Shown piece after piece: positions 1-7,799 of a stretch of 44,423 nt of DNA (position 1 is its first letter; the number at the start of each line of letters is the position of its first letter). The stretch spans positions 1-44,423 of the forward strand of contig NZ_VJWX01000008.1 of assembly GCF_007713715.1 (NCBI RefSeq). The letters are read 5' to 3'. Below the pieces are notes generated by a model that was not told where the DNA came from, searched no databases, and worked only from the letters and a program-made list of their open reading frames with translations. Source of the DNA: Amycolatopsis rhizosphaerae. GTDB taxonomy: Bacteria; Actinomycetota; Actinomycetes; Mycobacteriales; Pseudonocardiaceae. The position numbers and the translations under genes were made by a program.

Positions 1-2
1 AC

Positions 3-200
3 CCTCACGCCCTTGAGCGCCTGATCGCTGCCAACCGCAGTTGGTACGACAAGGTCCAGGCCCTCGGCGGCACCGCATACCCCACGGGCGCCATCGCCTT
101 CACTCAGCATGACTGGCAGACCCACCACGGGACCTCACTCACCGGCACGCGTCGTCGCTACGACCCCCACGGCATCCTCGGACGAGGCCTCACACTGTGA
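3..200 (+). CDS. FAD-linked oxidase (berberine-bridge/cytokinin-oxidase-like), C-terminal end
   Basis: Only the last 65 codons are present; the gene begins left of the window. The frame is open from base 3 to a TGA at 198-200. It reads WYDKVQALGGTAYPTGAIAF, then ends near RRYDPHGILGRGLTL. A late aromatic-rich stretch followed by a (R/K)(Y/F)DP..IL..G tail is characteristic of FAD-binding_4 oxidases such as cytokinin dehydrogenase and berberine-bridge enzymes. There it closes the substrate domain and the remark 'DP..IL.PG' is near-universal. The family oxidises amines, alcohols or sugars using covalently or tightly bound FAD. The substrate cannot be inferred from this fragment. What follows it is mobile-element debris, so it probably marks the end of a separate locus. 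Confidence 0.6.
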   Translation, partial: PHALERLIAANRSWYDKVQALGGTAYPTGAIAFTQHDWQTHHGTSLTGTRRRYDPHGILGRGLTL

Positions 201-280
201 GGCGCTCGGGCATGCCGCAGTCGAGGGCTGGATGGCGGTGGCCTGATTCACCGCCGAGGACCTCGGTGTTCTGGTCGGTC

Positions 281-481
281 CCCACCGCGCCGACGACTCG
301 AACGCCCGAGCCCGGGCCCTGGCTGATCCGCGCCGATCGTGTCATCGTCGACGATTTCGGGCTCCTGCCCGTCAGTGCGGACGCAGCCGAGAGCCTCTGT
401 CGCCTGTTCGATGCCACCCCCGATTGGTGGACACTCGCTGTCAGTTCGAACTTGCACCCCTCCAAGCACCCAGACATCCGC
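281..481 (+). pseudogene. IS21-family istB (helper ATPase) remnant
   Basis: The frame through 323-466 reads RADRVIVDDFGLLPVSADAA and continues to LAVSSNLHPS. This matches the Walker B and sensor region of IstB, the AAA+ transposition helper of IS21 elements (typically VDD.G.LP...DAAE...R..DA...R..LAVSSNLHPS). The preceding bases, in another frame, read DDSNARARALAD, which also fits IstB, so there is at least one frameshift. No Walker A, no istA and no terminal repeats are visible. It is a dead fragment and evidence of past IS activity at this edge. Confidence 0.6.
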
Positions 482-619
482 GCGGGACTGAGTCTGGCGA
501 CGACACCGAAACGTCACAGGTTCGCACGCGCAGACCCCAGGTCCGTTGAAGCGTGTGGACGATAGGGCGTCGGTGTGACCGCAATAGATGCGGTCGCAGC
601 GGGATGCGTTAGAGAGATC

Positions 620-904
620 TTAGTTCTCACTTTCACTTAGTTCGGTGGACAGTCTTTCGCAAACTATCTTTACTAGTTCCTCTGGGTGTTGATTAACTAA
701 TTCTCTCAGTCGTTGCCGCTCAAGTTTGATCAGTAGTTCTTGGTATGGATAATAGTAGCAACTATTCGAAGGACTTCTTGAGTTTTCTATGTTGCTGATA
801 GTTGCAGCAGTTGTCCCCAGCCTGCCGGCAACTTCTTCTCCTGTCGCTCCTAGTTTATCTCTGCGTTCCCTTAGAACTCGCCCAGCGTCTATCTTGACAT
901 GCAT
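620..904 (-). CDS. Small XRE-type helix-turn-helix protein, AT-rich
   Basis: A 94-residue protein. The N-terminal half is a Cro/CI-type HTH (residues about 8-45), with LRERRDKLGATGEEVAGRLG followed by the recognition-helix segment TTAATISNIENSRS. The C-terminal half is charged and probably helical, with no recognisable effector domain. The ATG at 904 is preceded by AGGA six bases upstream on the minus strand. The striking feature is composition: the coding stretch and about 50 bp on each side are clearly AT-rich (codons such as TAT, AAA, ATT, TTA) beside neighbours rich in G and C. That points to recent acquisition from a lower-GC donor, perhaps a phage or plasmid. It has no operon partner. 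It may be an orphan repressor or the antitoxin half of a lost toxin-antitoxin pair. Confidence 0.65.
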   Translation of the reverse strand: MHVKIDAGRVLRERRDKLGATGEEVAGRLGTTAATISNIENSRSPSNSCYYYPYQELLIKLERQRLRELVNQHPEELVKIVCERLSTELSESEN

Positions 905-1116
905 AGTTATTCCTAATTGTCGCTAACTCTGTCGTAGTTGTATCGAAGATGTTTGGGCTCTTGCTGGCGGGATATGGCGTCTCTTGAGGGATGCGAAAGC
1001 TCCACCTCGGTAGCCTCCGATGATCCATGGGCTCTAGTCGGCTCATTCGACGAAGTCGAGAATAGGCTCAGTGTGGACGTTTTGCAAGGTGTGACTTCGA
1101 TAGCGATCGGGTCGAA

Positions 1117-1440
1117 TCAAAGCGGTCGGCGAACTAGATGAGGCCCTCGAAAGCCCAGGGGTATGTTGAAGGCGGTGAGTATTGGGTCGAGGTTGTTGAA
1201 CAGGTCGACCAGCCGATTGGAGTGCAGCGTCTTCGACCGGATGCTGGCCGGGGTGAGCACGTGGCTGAAGAGGTAGGCCGAGGCGCGAGGGCTGACTCGC
1301 TTGATTTTGGAGAGGTTATCCCGGAGTGACCGATCGGCACCCGGCCATCATGTGGACCAACTCCGGCGTCTGATTGACGAAGCAGTCGCCGACCACGTCA
1401 CCCTGCCAAGTTCTTCCCAAGTCGGCTGGCGCAAGTCCTG
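1117..1440 (-). pseudogene. Decayed CDS of unrecognised family, frameshifted
   Basis: Two minus-strand frames join into one plausible protein. From about 1440 to 1345 one frame reads GRTWQGDVVGDCFVNQTPEL then VHMMAG. From about 1357 to the stop at 1117 a second frame reads DRSLRDNLSKIKRVSPRASA and continues through FSHVLTPASIRSKTLHSNRL to a TGA. The second frame has no stop for about 80 codons and no start codon of its own. Residue composition is far more natural than in the other frames. A single indel near 1345-1357 would restore continuity. I do not recognise the family. Bases 905-1116 show nothing convincing. Confidence 0.35.
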
Positions 1441-1560
1441 GCCTTGACAGCCCGTTCTCGTTTCTGACGCTGCTCGACCCCATTCCCGACTTCGCCTATG
1501 CGGAAGGTCCTGGCGGAGCCCCACACCGCGACCCCAGCGCCATGACGCCGAGGCCACGCG

Positions 1561-1646
1561 TTGTGGTTCCAGGGCGGGCACGGTCAACTCGGCTGGAAGA
1601 TGACGGTCGGGCGAGTCACCGTCGCTATCCTGCCCGCTGAGGTCGA
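1561..1646. repeat. Copy A of a diverged ~85-bp duplicated segment
   Basis: This segment aligns by eye with 24507-24590. Both copies begin TTGTG(G/A)TTCCAGGGC, share GGCACGG and GCGGCTGGAAG-like blocks, then GCGAGTCAC(C/G)GTCGC. There is one roughly 3-base gap and about three quarters identity. Conceptual translation gives WFQG.HGQ.GWK followed by RVTVAI in both, so it is probably a fragment of one decayed gene family present twice. The function is not recognised. Confidence 0.4.
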
Positions 1647-1738
1647 CCTTCGGGTCGGCCCCGCCCGCCCTGGACATCGTTCTTACGACGGCGATGGCCT
1701 ACTACGCCAGCCGGATCGGTGTGATAGCCGACGGTGCA

Positions 1739-2719
1739 TCAGGCCCGGATGGTAAGGACCTGTCGGACCGAGTGCATCCCACCGCCATCGAGCACTGCAG
1801 GTAGATTCGAGAACTCGCCAGCATCGGAGACAAGGTATGCGACCTGATCGGTATGACTGCGCAGCAGGCCCAGGGCAAGTGCGAAGTCGTCGTGTTGTCT
1901 GCGACAGTAGGAGAATGAACCGATCAGGCGGATTGATCGGCGAAAGAGATCACGCAGCGGGACCGGAAGCCTGACGCCGGGGTGGTAAGCGTTTTGGACG
2001 ATGACGGTGCCGCCATCACTTACGAGTCGCAGCGCGAGGTCGAGTGGTGCTGGGTCGGTCCCGGTAGCCGCGTCCACCACCAGGGCGAAGGTCCTTTCCG
2101 GGTGCAGTGTGGCTGGCGATCGGAACGCTGCTGGCACCGCTGTGGTCACGGTTTCATGGGGCGCGCGGCCGTCACGGTATACGACGGTGACATCCCAGCC
2201 CTGTTCGTGGGCGTAGAGGGCCGTGAGCAAGCCGACTGTGCCTGCGCCGATGACGGCCAGCCGTCCCGGCTCACCAACCGGGTGGCAGCGAAGGCCGTGG
2301 ATGGCGACTGCGGCAGGGTCGGTAAGGGTGGCGTGGAGTGGATCAACGCCGTCCGGCACGGGGTGCACGTTTCCCTCGCGAACGACCATCTGCTCGGCGC
2401 ATCCACCGGGTAGGTCCCAGCCGATTCGACGTAGCGCGCCACAGAGATGGGTGTTCCCTGTTGCGCAGTTCGGACAAACGTTGCATGACACGAGCGGGTC
2501 GACGGCGACGGTTCTGCCGGTCGGATCGGTGCCGACGATCTCGTGCCCAGGCCGCCACAGCTTGGGTAGGGCGAAGCTGGCGGGATGTAGCAGTTTGGGG
2601 CGATCGCTGCCGCAGATGCCGATGTGGCTGACGCGGACCAAGGTCTCGTCCGCACCCGGCGGGGCCGGTGCTACCTCATGCAGGCCCAAGACGTTGTTTC
2701 TGACTTCCCACGCTTTCAT
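1739..2719 (-). CDS. Zinc-dependent medium-chain dehydrogenase (threonine/glucose/polyol dehydrogenase-like)
   Basis: About 326 residues, starting at the ATG at 2719, which overlaps the TGA of the upstream HAD gene (ATGA). The catalytic domain shows GICGSD with the catalytic-zinc Cys36 and GHE with His59/Glu60. A structural-zinc lobe has four cysteines (C79, C82, C85, C93). A Rossmann fold follows with the dinucleotide motif VIGAGTVGLL. The MDR family oxidises secondary alcohols with NAD(P)+. The glucose, threonine and deoxy-scyllo-inosamine dehydrogenase branch fits best by motif. The exact substrate is not deducible. It is the last gene of an eight-gene operon with glycosyltransferases, a methyltransferase and two tRNA-synthetase homologues, which suggests a sugar or cyclitol alcohol as substrate. 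A longer reading frame upstream of 2719 is unlikely because it would run into the HAD gene. Confidence 0.85.
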   Translation of the reverse strand: MKAWEVRNNVLGLHEVAPAPPGADETLVRVSHIGICGSDRPKLLHPASFALPKLWRPGHEIVGTDPTGRTVAVDPLVSCNVCPNCATGNTHLCGALRRIGWDLPGGCAEQMVVREGNVHPVPDGVDPLHATLTDPAAVAIHGLRCHPVGEPGRLAVIGAGTVGLLTALYAHEQGWDVTVVYRDGRAPHETVTTAVPAAFRSPATLHPERTFALVVDAATGTDPAPLDLALRLVSDGGTVIVQNAYHPGVRLPVPLRDLFRRSIRLIGSFSYCRRQHDDFALALGLLRSHTDQVAYLVSDAGEFSNLPAVLDGGGMHSVRQVLTIRA

Positions 2720-3399
2720 GCTCGCTCCGCGAGGTAGGCAGGCACATTTTCCACGGCGTCCAGGATCGGGCCGGGCCATTCGGTGTGGTTGAAGGCCAGG
2801 GCGTCGGAGGGACCTCGTCGGTGGACGGCGATGACGGCGCCCATGCCCGCCGTCCTCGCGCCGCGCAGCTCGTCACCCCCTCCGTCACCGACGTACAACG
2901 TCCGGTGTGGGAGCACGCGCAGTTCGTCGCAGATCTCACGGTAGAGCCGCTGCTCGGGTTTGACCGCCCCAGCCGTGCAACTGAACACCGCCGCATCCAC
3001 CAGCGCGGCTAAAGGACTGTTCGGCCAGGCAGCGACGATTTCGGCACTGGCGTCGCTGAGGATGCCGAGCCTTAGTCTCTTGCTGCGCAGGGACTTCAAG
3101 GCGTAGACCACCGACGGGGCGGGTACAAGGCGTGCCCGCCCGAGGGCACACAGTTCGTCGGCGACCGGCCCGACCGCCGTGCCCGGCCCGTCGACGGCGC
3201 GAACCAGGTGCATGGCGAGGTCGGCGAGCGTCGGCAAGGCGCCGTCATGACGAACGCGCCAGGTGCCGCGGAAGTAGCGTTCAACCGTCGTGGCACTGCG
3301 GCCCATCAGGGCCGCTAGCCGTGATGCAGCTCGGGTGCGTTCGTCTGGTGTAGGAGCGCTGACAAGGGTGCCGAACAGGTCGAGGACCACGGCCTCCAC
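2716..3399 (-). CDS. HAD-superfamily hydrolase (phosphatase-like)
   Basis: A 227-residue protein starting at the GTG at 3399. Motif I is near the N-terminus (VVLDLFGTLV), with nucleophile Asp7; the usual second Asp is replaced by Phe-Gly (DLFGT), as in many HAD phosphatases of this clade. Motif II is LGILSDAS, motif III the lysine of VKPEQRLY, and motif IV YVGDGGGDELRGA. The helical cap between motifs I and II is the C1 type. The family removes phosphate from small metabolites, often sugar phosphates or dehalogenation substrates. It lies 9 bp after the tyrosyl-tRNA synthetase stop and overlaps the dehydrogenase start by four bases. In this operon a phosphatase acting before the dehydrogenase on a sugar or cyclitol phosphate would make sense, but that is inference. 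Confidence 0.85.
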   Translation of the reverse strand: MEAVVLDLFGTLVSAPTPDERTRAASRLAALMGRSATTVERYFRGTWRVRHDGALPTLADLAMHLVRAVDGPGTAVGPVADELCALGRARLVPAPSVVYALKSLRSKRLRLGILSDASAEIVAAWPNSPLAALVDAAVFSCTAGAVKPEQRLYREICDELRVLPHRTLYVGDGGGDELRGARTAGMGAVIAVHRRGPSDALAFNHTEWPGPILDAVENVPAYLAERA

Positions 3400-3408
3400 G
3401 GTCAGCGA

Positions 3409-4803
3409 TCAGGTGGTCGTGATGCGGGCGAGCTTGCGGCCCACCTTGAGGTAGAGCTCGCCACTCTTTGTGTCGAGCTTGTCCTTGACCACGGCTTCCA
3501 GCGGTTTGCGAGCGTCGTCGGCGCTCAACGTCACCTGCTCTTGGTCGCCTTCAGACTCAATCACCAGGCGAAGGCCGTTCTGCTGGGCGACGCGCCGGAC
3601 ATCGCCATTGCTCTTGGCGAAGCCCAGAGCCTTGACCACTTCGGCCACCGGCTGACTCAGGTCGGTGATCGTGGGCAGGTCTTCGACCTCGCTGAAGGCG
3701 CGCTTGGAGAAGCGGGCCACAAACTCCTCACGAGCCTTCATGGCCGCGTCGACGCCGTGGATGGCAGCGGTGACCTCGCCTGCCAGGATCTTCTTCAGGT
3801 CCATCGGGTGCAGCGAGCCGTCCTTGACCCGCTCGCTGGTGATGGCCAGTTCGGAGTCCAGCCACTCTGACAAGGCTCGGAAGTAGGGCTCGAGCAGCCG
3901 GTCGGGTACCGACATGATCTTGCCGAAGATCTCGCCGGGTGGGGCGGTCAGCGGCACGTAGTTGCCCTTGGACTTGCTCATCTTGGCCCCGGTGCCGTCC
4001 GTGCCCTCGATCAGTGAGGTGGCGACCACGAGTTCGGAGGTCTGGCCGCAGATGTCCATGACCTTGCGGCACATCTGCATGTTGAGGAACTGGTCGATTC
4101 CGCCGACTTCGAGGTCGCAGTTGGTCTCTACCGAGTCGAGCGCCATCACGACCGAGTACATCAGCTCGGCTAGCGACAGGCCCTGCCCGGCCTCAAGGCG
4201 CTTGCGGAAGTCCTCGCGTTGCAGCGGCATCGACACCGGGATCTGCGCGGTGATCTCGATGATCTTCGGCAGGGTGATCTGCCGCAGCCAGTCGCCGTTG
4301 TGCCGGAACTGGGCACGCTCGAAGTCGAAGAACGGGGTGACCTGCTGGCGGTAGGTGGCGAGGTTGCGGGCGATGTCATCGTCGGTCAGCGCCGGGCGTT
4401 CGTCGGAGCGGCCGGACGGGTCACCGATCTTGGCGGTCATGTCGCCAACGATGAACACGACCTGGTGGCCCATACGTTGGAAGCGGCTGAGGATGAGCAT
4501 GGGCACCGTGTGCCCTAGGTGGACCTCGGCGCCGGTCGGATCGATGCCGAATTTGGCGATAAAGCGCCGGCCCTTCACCTCGGCCGCGGTGATCCGCTCG
4601 GCCAGCGCGTCAGCGGAGGGCTGTAGCTCCTGCGAGCGGGCGGCGATCAGGGCGGCCTGTTCGGCCGGAGGTAGGTCCGACAGGTCCAGGCTGCGACGCT
4701 GCGTGGTTTCGGTCAGCAGCTCCCGCACAGTGGTGTCGGCCGCGAGGTCCGCGCCCCTGAGCAGGGCGGTGGCGCGGTCGACGGACTGGCTCAGTCGGGT
4801 CAT
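3409..4803 (-). CDS. Tyrosyl-tRNA synthetase, TyrZ-like, within a biosynthetic operon
   Basis: 464 residues from the ATG at 4803, preceded by GGAGAG five bases upstream; a TTG at 4806 is less likely. Class I signature HLGH is at 95-98, inside KFGIDPTGAEVHLGH. The second signature KMSKS is at 274-278. The KMSKS form and the GDMTAKIGDPSGRS block match the TyrZ branch rather than housekeeping TyrS (which has KFGKS). A C-terminal S4-like domain runs from about 375 to the end. The N-terminus carries some 80 residues before the Rossmann core, longer than usual. Both catalytic signatures are intact, so it is probably active. It follows the aaRS-like gene by about 100 bp. TyrRS duplicates can be resistance copies, or they can supply aminoacyl-tRNA or an activated amino acid for a pathway; the operon context favours the second idea. 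Confidence 0.88.
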   Translation of the reverse strand: MTRLSQSVDRATALLRGADLAADTTVRELLTETTQRRSLDLSDLPPAEQAALIAARSQELQPSADALAERITAAEVKGRRFIAKFGIDPTGAEVHLGHTVPMLILSRFQRMGHQVVFIVGDMTAKIGDPSGRSDERPALTDDDIARNLATYRQQVTPFFDFERAQFRHNGDWLRQITLPKIIEITAQIPVSMPLQREDFRKRLEAGQGLSLAELMYSVVMALDSVETNCDLEVGGIDQFLNMQMCRKVMDICGQTSELVVATSLIEGTDGTGAKMSKSKGNYVPLTAPPGEIFGKIMSVPDRLLEPYFRALSEWLDSELAITSERVKDGSLHPMDLKKILAGEVTAAIHGVDAAMKAREEFVARFSKRAFSEVEDLPTITDLSQPVAEVVKALGFAKSNGDVRRVAQQNGLRLVIESEGDQEQVTLSADDARKPLEAVVKDKLDTKSGELYLKVGRKLARITTT

Positions 4804-4903
4804 CAAAGCTCTCCGGATTCGGGTGGCGCGCGCGACATGACGTGACTTGACAAGGCATGGACGTAACGATGGTAGCGGGGCGCGGTGAGCCGATTCCTCC
4901 TGG

Positions 4904-5935
4904 TCAACATGGCCACAGCCTGATCAGGTCGATCACCTGGTCGGCGAACTCGCGCACCGCACGCTGCCAGGCCGGACCGGCTTCCCAGCACTGCGCGTGC
5001 AGTTGTCGCAGGCGGTCGGCGTCGTAACGAGGCATCTGGCACATGAGCTGATAGGTCGCCGACTCCTCGGGAATGGGCGGCTCGGCGGCGAGTAGACGAT
5101 GGACCGCGTCCAGCGGGGTGGTCACGTCGAGGGCGGAGCCGGGGATGCTCTTGCTGAACTTGGGGTGGCCGCCGAAACCCCGGACCATCCGGGTGTAGGT
5201 GGCTGTCAGCGCGAACTCCGACCGCAACGGCACGTGCTCATCCAAGCGCGCCCGTGCCTGCTGAGCGAAGCGGACGTAGCGGTGCTCATCCACACCAAGC
5301 ATCACCAGCACGGCGTCGTGGTCCTGGCCCAGAGCGAGGAAGTCGGCAGCCATCAGCGACAGCGAGAGGGCACGACGGAAGGTCATGGTCGAGTCAACGA
5401 GCCCGTGCTCGGCGTAATAACCGTGGTTGTCTTCCTCGGCGGCGTCGAAGTCAGCCTGCTCGACGTATCGGCCGAGCAGGTACATCGCCTCCAGCGCGGG
5501 CAGGTAGGCCTCCTGGGAGCGCACAGTTCCGACGTGGTCGTCGAAGCCGAGCCGCAACGTGTACTCCCGGAACCGCTCGGCCAGTTCGTGCACCTCGGCG
5601 TAAGGCCGGGCCTTGCCGTTGTAGGCGTCAAGGTCACCAAGCACGATCTGGCAGCGCTCGCCCCCGCGCTGAAGTTCGATCATCTTGAGGATGTGGGACA
5701 CCGTGGCCAGGTGCGGCACCCCGGACATGCCGAACCCAGTGGTCACGACGCGCCGCTGCGGAGCGGCGTTCAGGTACTGGTCGGCATGGTGATGGCACAG
5801 ATAGCGAGCGTTGAGAGTGTCGGCATCGAGCCCGGCCACGCCGAAGTCGAATCGGCGCAGGTCGAACGAGGTGTAGCCGAACTCGGCGAGTACCTGCTGG
5901 TAGTAGGACTCGGAGAACAGAACGGCTTCGGTCAC
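4904..5935 (-). CDS. Divergent class I aminoacyl-tRNA-synthetase-like protein (TrpRS/TyrRS fold)
   Basis: 343 residues from a GTG at 5935, chosen because GGAGGGA lies eight bases upstream and the GTG overlaps the TGA of the glycosyltransferase gene (GTGA). The core reads VVTTGFGMSGVPHLATVSH, a degenerate HIGH signature (PHLAT, residues about 74-78), then IVLGDLDAYNGK. Later comes GGHPKFSKSIPGS, a good KFSKS signature near residue 270. These are the marks of the TrpRS/TyrRS subgroup of class I synthetases. Overall sequence is far from housekeeping TrpRS, and there is no obvious anticodon-binding C-terminal domain. It could activate an amino acid as adenylate, or aminoacylate a tRNA used as donor in natural-product assembly. 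An amino-acid ligase role is possible. Two class I synthetase homologues side by side in one operon is unusual. Confidence 0.75.
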   Translation of the reverse strand: MTEAVLFSESYYQQVLAEFGYTSFDLRRFDFGVAGLDADTLNARYLCHHHADQYLNAAPQRRVVTTGFGMSGVPHLATVSHILKMIELQRGGERCQIVLGDLDAYNGKARPYAEVHELAERFREYTLRLGFDDHVGTVRSQEAYLPALEAMYLLGRYVEQADFDAAEEDNHGYYAEHGLVDSTMTFRRALSLSLMAADFLALGQDHDAVLVMLGVDEHRYVRFAQQARARLDEHVPLRSEFALTATYTRMVRGFGGHPKFSKSIPGSALDVTTPLDAVHRLLAAEPPIPEESATYQLMCQMPRYDADRLRQLHAQCWEAGPAWQRAVREFADQVIDLIRLWPC

Positions 5936-6738
5936 CGGGAAGATCCCTCCTGGATGGTGGCGCACCCGGCCTGGTCGCGTTGGCGCTGGGCGTCGTCGCG
6001 GAACTCGGTTGCCCGGCTGCGGTATAGCGCGCCGAGGTCGACAAGCTGCCCGGTGTCTGCCCACGTCGGCGGACGTGTGGACAGTTGATCGAGGCGAGCA
6101 GCCAGGTCCGTACAGATGCCGGCCATGTAGTCGAAGAAGGCACCGGGTGTGCGCCGGTCGGTCATGCTCGCCTCGTGGACCCGGTAGCGGGTCAACGGCT
6201 CGGGCAGGCGGATGCCGTGGCTGAGGTCGGCCAGCACGTGGAAGAACAATTCGTTGGTCATCGGCAGCAGGTCGCGCGCCGCAGTGGTGCGTACCACTAG
6301 TGTGCTGGTGGACCCACCCGGATGGGTACCTTCACCGAACGACTTGCCCTTGGCATCGACCACGTACTCTCCGTGTTGAATTAGCAGCCGAGCCGGGTCG
6401 GTCAGATAAGGGGCCAGCGTTCGCAGCTTGTCCGGCGTGAAAGCGTCATCGGCGTCGAGCGGGGCGAGCCAGTCGCCGGAGGCTTCGCGGACGGCGCGGG
6501 TGAGCGTGGCGGGGAATCCCTCGTGACCTCTACGGACCACGCGGACGTCGTGAAACTGCCGATACACCTGGTGGCTCTGATCGGTGGAGCCGTCATCGAT
6601 GACCACGACTTCGGCCAGTCGGTAGTCACCCGGCACCTGACCAGTCGCGCTGGCCAGGGCCTCGCCGACGTAACGCCCATAGTTGTGGTTCAACACCACA
6701 ATCGACACCGAGGGCGGCCGGTTCGACGGCTGTGTCAT
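5932..6738 (-). CDS. Family 2 glycosyltransferase (GT-A fold)
   Basis: 268 residues starting at the ATG at 6738, which overlaps the stop of the upstream glycosyltransferase (ATGA). The N-terminal sequence VSIVVLNHNYGRYVGEAL and the VVVIDDGSTD nucleotide-sugar motif (Asp48-Asp49) are typical of GT2. The metal-binding DADD motif (95-98, in LAPLDADDAF) follows. The C-terminal region is helical, with no membrane segment visible. GT2 enzymes transfer a sugar from an NDP-sugar. It overlaps the aaRS-like gene by four bases at its 3' end (GTGA), so translation of the block is coupled. Together with the GT-B enzyme encoded just before it, the product probably carries two sugars or one activated disaccharide. 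The acceptor is unknown. Confidence 0.88.
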   Translation of the reverse strand: MTQPSNRPPSVSIVVLNHNYGRYVGEALASATGQVPGDYRLAEVVVIDDGSTDQSHQVYRQFHDVRVVRRGHEGFPATLTRAVREASGDWLAPLDADDAFTPDKLRTLAPYLTDPARLLIQHGEYVVDAKGKSFGEGTHPGGSTSTLVVRTTAARDLLPMTNELFFHVLADLSHGIRLPEPLTRYRVHEASMTDRRTPGAFFDYMAGICTDLAARLDQLSTRPPTWADTGQLVDLGALYRSRATEFRDDAQRQRDQAGCATIQEGSSR

Positions 6739-7799
6739 CGGTTGCCCTCGTACAACTCGCGATATACGGCGATGACGTCGGCGTGCTCGCGACGGCGGTA
6801 ATCGACGAACTTCTCGGCGTCGTGGGCGTGCCAGCCGTCCTGGATCGCCGTGTGCGCGGTCCGCATCGCATCGAGCAGACGGGCACCGTGATCGAACGGG
6901 GCGTTGTCCGGCCAGTCGAACCACATCGGTTCCGGCGCGCGACCGCGGTGTAGCGCAATCTGATCAGGCAGGTAACCGGTTCGCGCAGCCACCGGCAGCA
7001 CACCGAGGTCGAGGGCGTGTTCGAGTTGCCCGGAGTGGCTAGCCCACCGGTAGGGCAGCAGCAGGCAGTCGGCAGCAGCCACGGCCGTGTTCACCTCATC
7101 GTCTGTTGGGAAAGGCAGAACGTCCACTCGCAGCCGAGGGTCGGCGGCGTGCTCGCGAATGGCCCGCCAGACCTCACCATCGTCGGCCAGGCTGGCGCGA
7201 GACGGCGCGCGAAGCAGCAGATGCAGCGTGGTCGCTGCAAGGTGTCGAGCGAAGCGCCAGCAGGCCAGGACCAGCTCGATATCCCGGTTGCGGCGAAGTG
7301 AACCATAGATCAGAAACTGGGTAGGGCCATCCTCGCGCCGTCTCGAGCGCAGCGGCGTTCCCGGCACGGCCACATACCCGTGCGGAGCCACAGTTGTGCT
7401 AGCTGCGAACCGCCGGCGCGCAGCGGCCTCAGCAGCGGGTGTGAGACAGACAAACGGCACCCCGTGCTCCGCGAGCACGCGCAACCTGTGATGGTGTGTC
7501 GCCCGGTCCCCGAAGACCGGGCTGAGGTCGTGCGCGGTGTACACCACCCGCTTTCCCGCGCGGCGGCACTCTTCGAGCACGGTGCGCAGCCGCGGAATCG
7601 ACTCGAAATCCGGATGGTGCAGGTGCACTACGTCCAGCCAATCCCACGGCCGGTGCTCCAACAGCCAGGTCAGTGTGGCGTCGCGTGGTACCGCGAGTCC
7701 ATTCACTGTAGTTTCGTTGAGGATCTGGATGTTTCCGTCGCGCAGTTTGCGCGCGTACGGGGTTCGGGCTGGGACGTGAAGTACGCGGATCGCCGTCAC
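6735..7799 (-). CDS. GT-B glycosyltransferase (GT4-like)
   Basis: 354 residues from the GTG at 7799, which overlaps the TGA of the methyltransferase gene (GTGA). The N-terminal half has a Rossmann-like start (IRVLHVPARTPYARKLRDGN), then LDVVHLHHPDFESIPRL and RVVYTAHDLSPVFGD, as in glycogen-synthase-type GT4 enzymes. The C-terminal half contains FLIYGSLRRNRDIEL, ADCLLLPYRWASHSGQLEHA and ALDLGVLPVAARTGYLPDQ. This is the donor-binding lobe, where the usual E..G.P.(V/I)A....G region sits. No membrane segments. It is a retaining NDP-sugar-dependent transferase by fold, presumably cytoplasmic. Donor and acceptor cannot be told from sequence. A longer upstream reading frame exists but runs into the methyltransferase gene. 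Confidence 0.83.
   Translation of the reverse strand: MTAIRVLHVPARTPYARKLRDGNIQILNETTVNGLAVPRDATLTWLLEHRPWDWLDVVHLHHPDFESIPRLRTVLEECRRAGKRVVYTAHDLSPVFGDRATHHHRLRVLAEHGVPFVCLTPAAEAAARRRFAASTTVAPHGYVAVPGTPLRSRRREDGPTQFLIYGSLRRNRDIELVLACWRFARHLAATTLHLLLRAPSRASLADDGEVWRAIREHAADPRLRVDVLPFPTDDEVNTAVAAADCLLLPYRWASHSGQLEHALDLGVLPVAARTGYLPDQIALHRGRAPEPMWFDWPDNAPFDHGARLLDAMRTAHTAIQDGWHAHDAEKFVDYRRREHADVIAVYRELYEGNR

Noticed and set aside
5099-6088. Long plus-strand open frame opposite the aaRS-like gene
   Set aside because: It mirrors the minus-strand gene codon by codon; the minus frame has the class I synthetase motifs and coupled starts.
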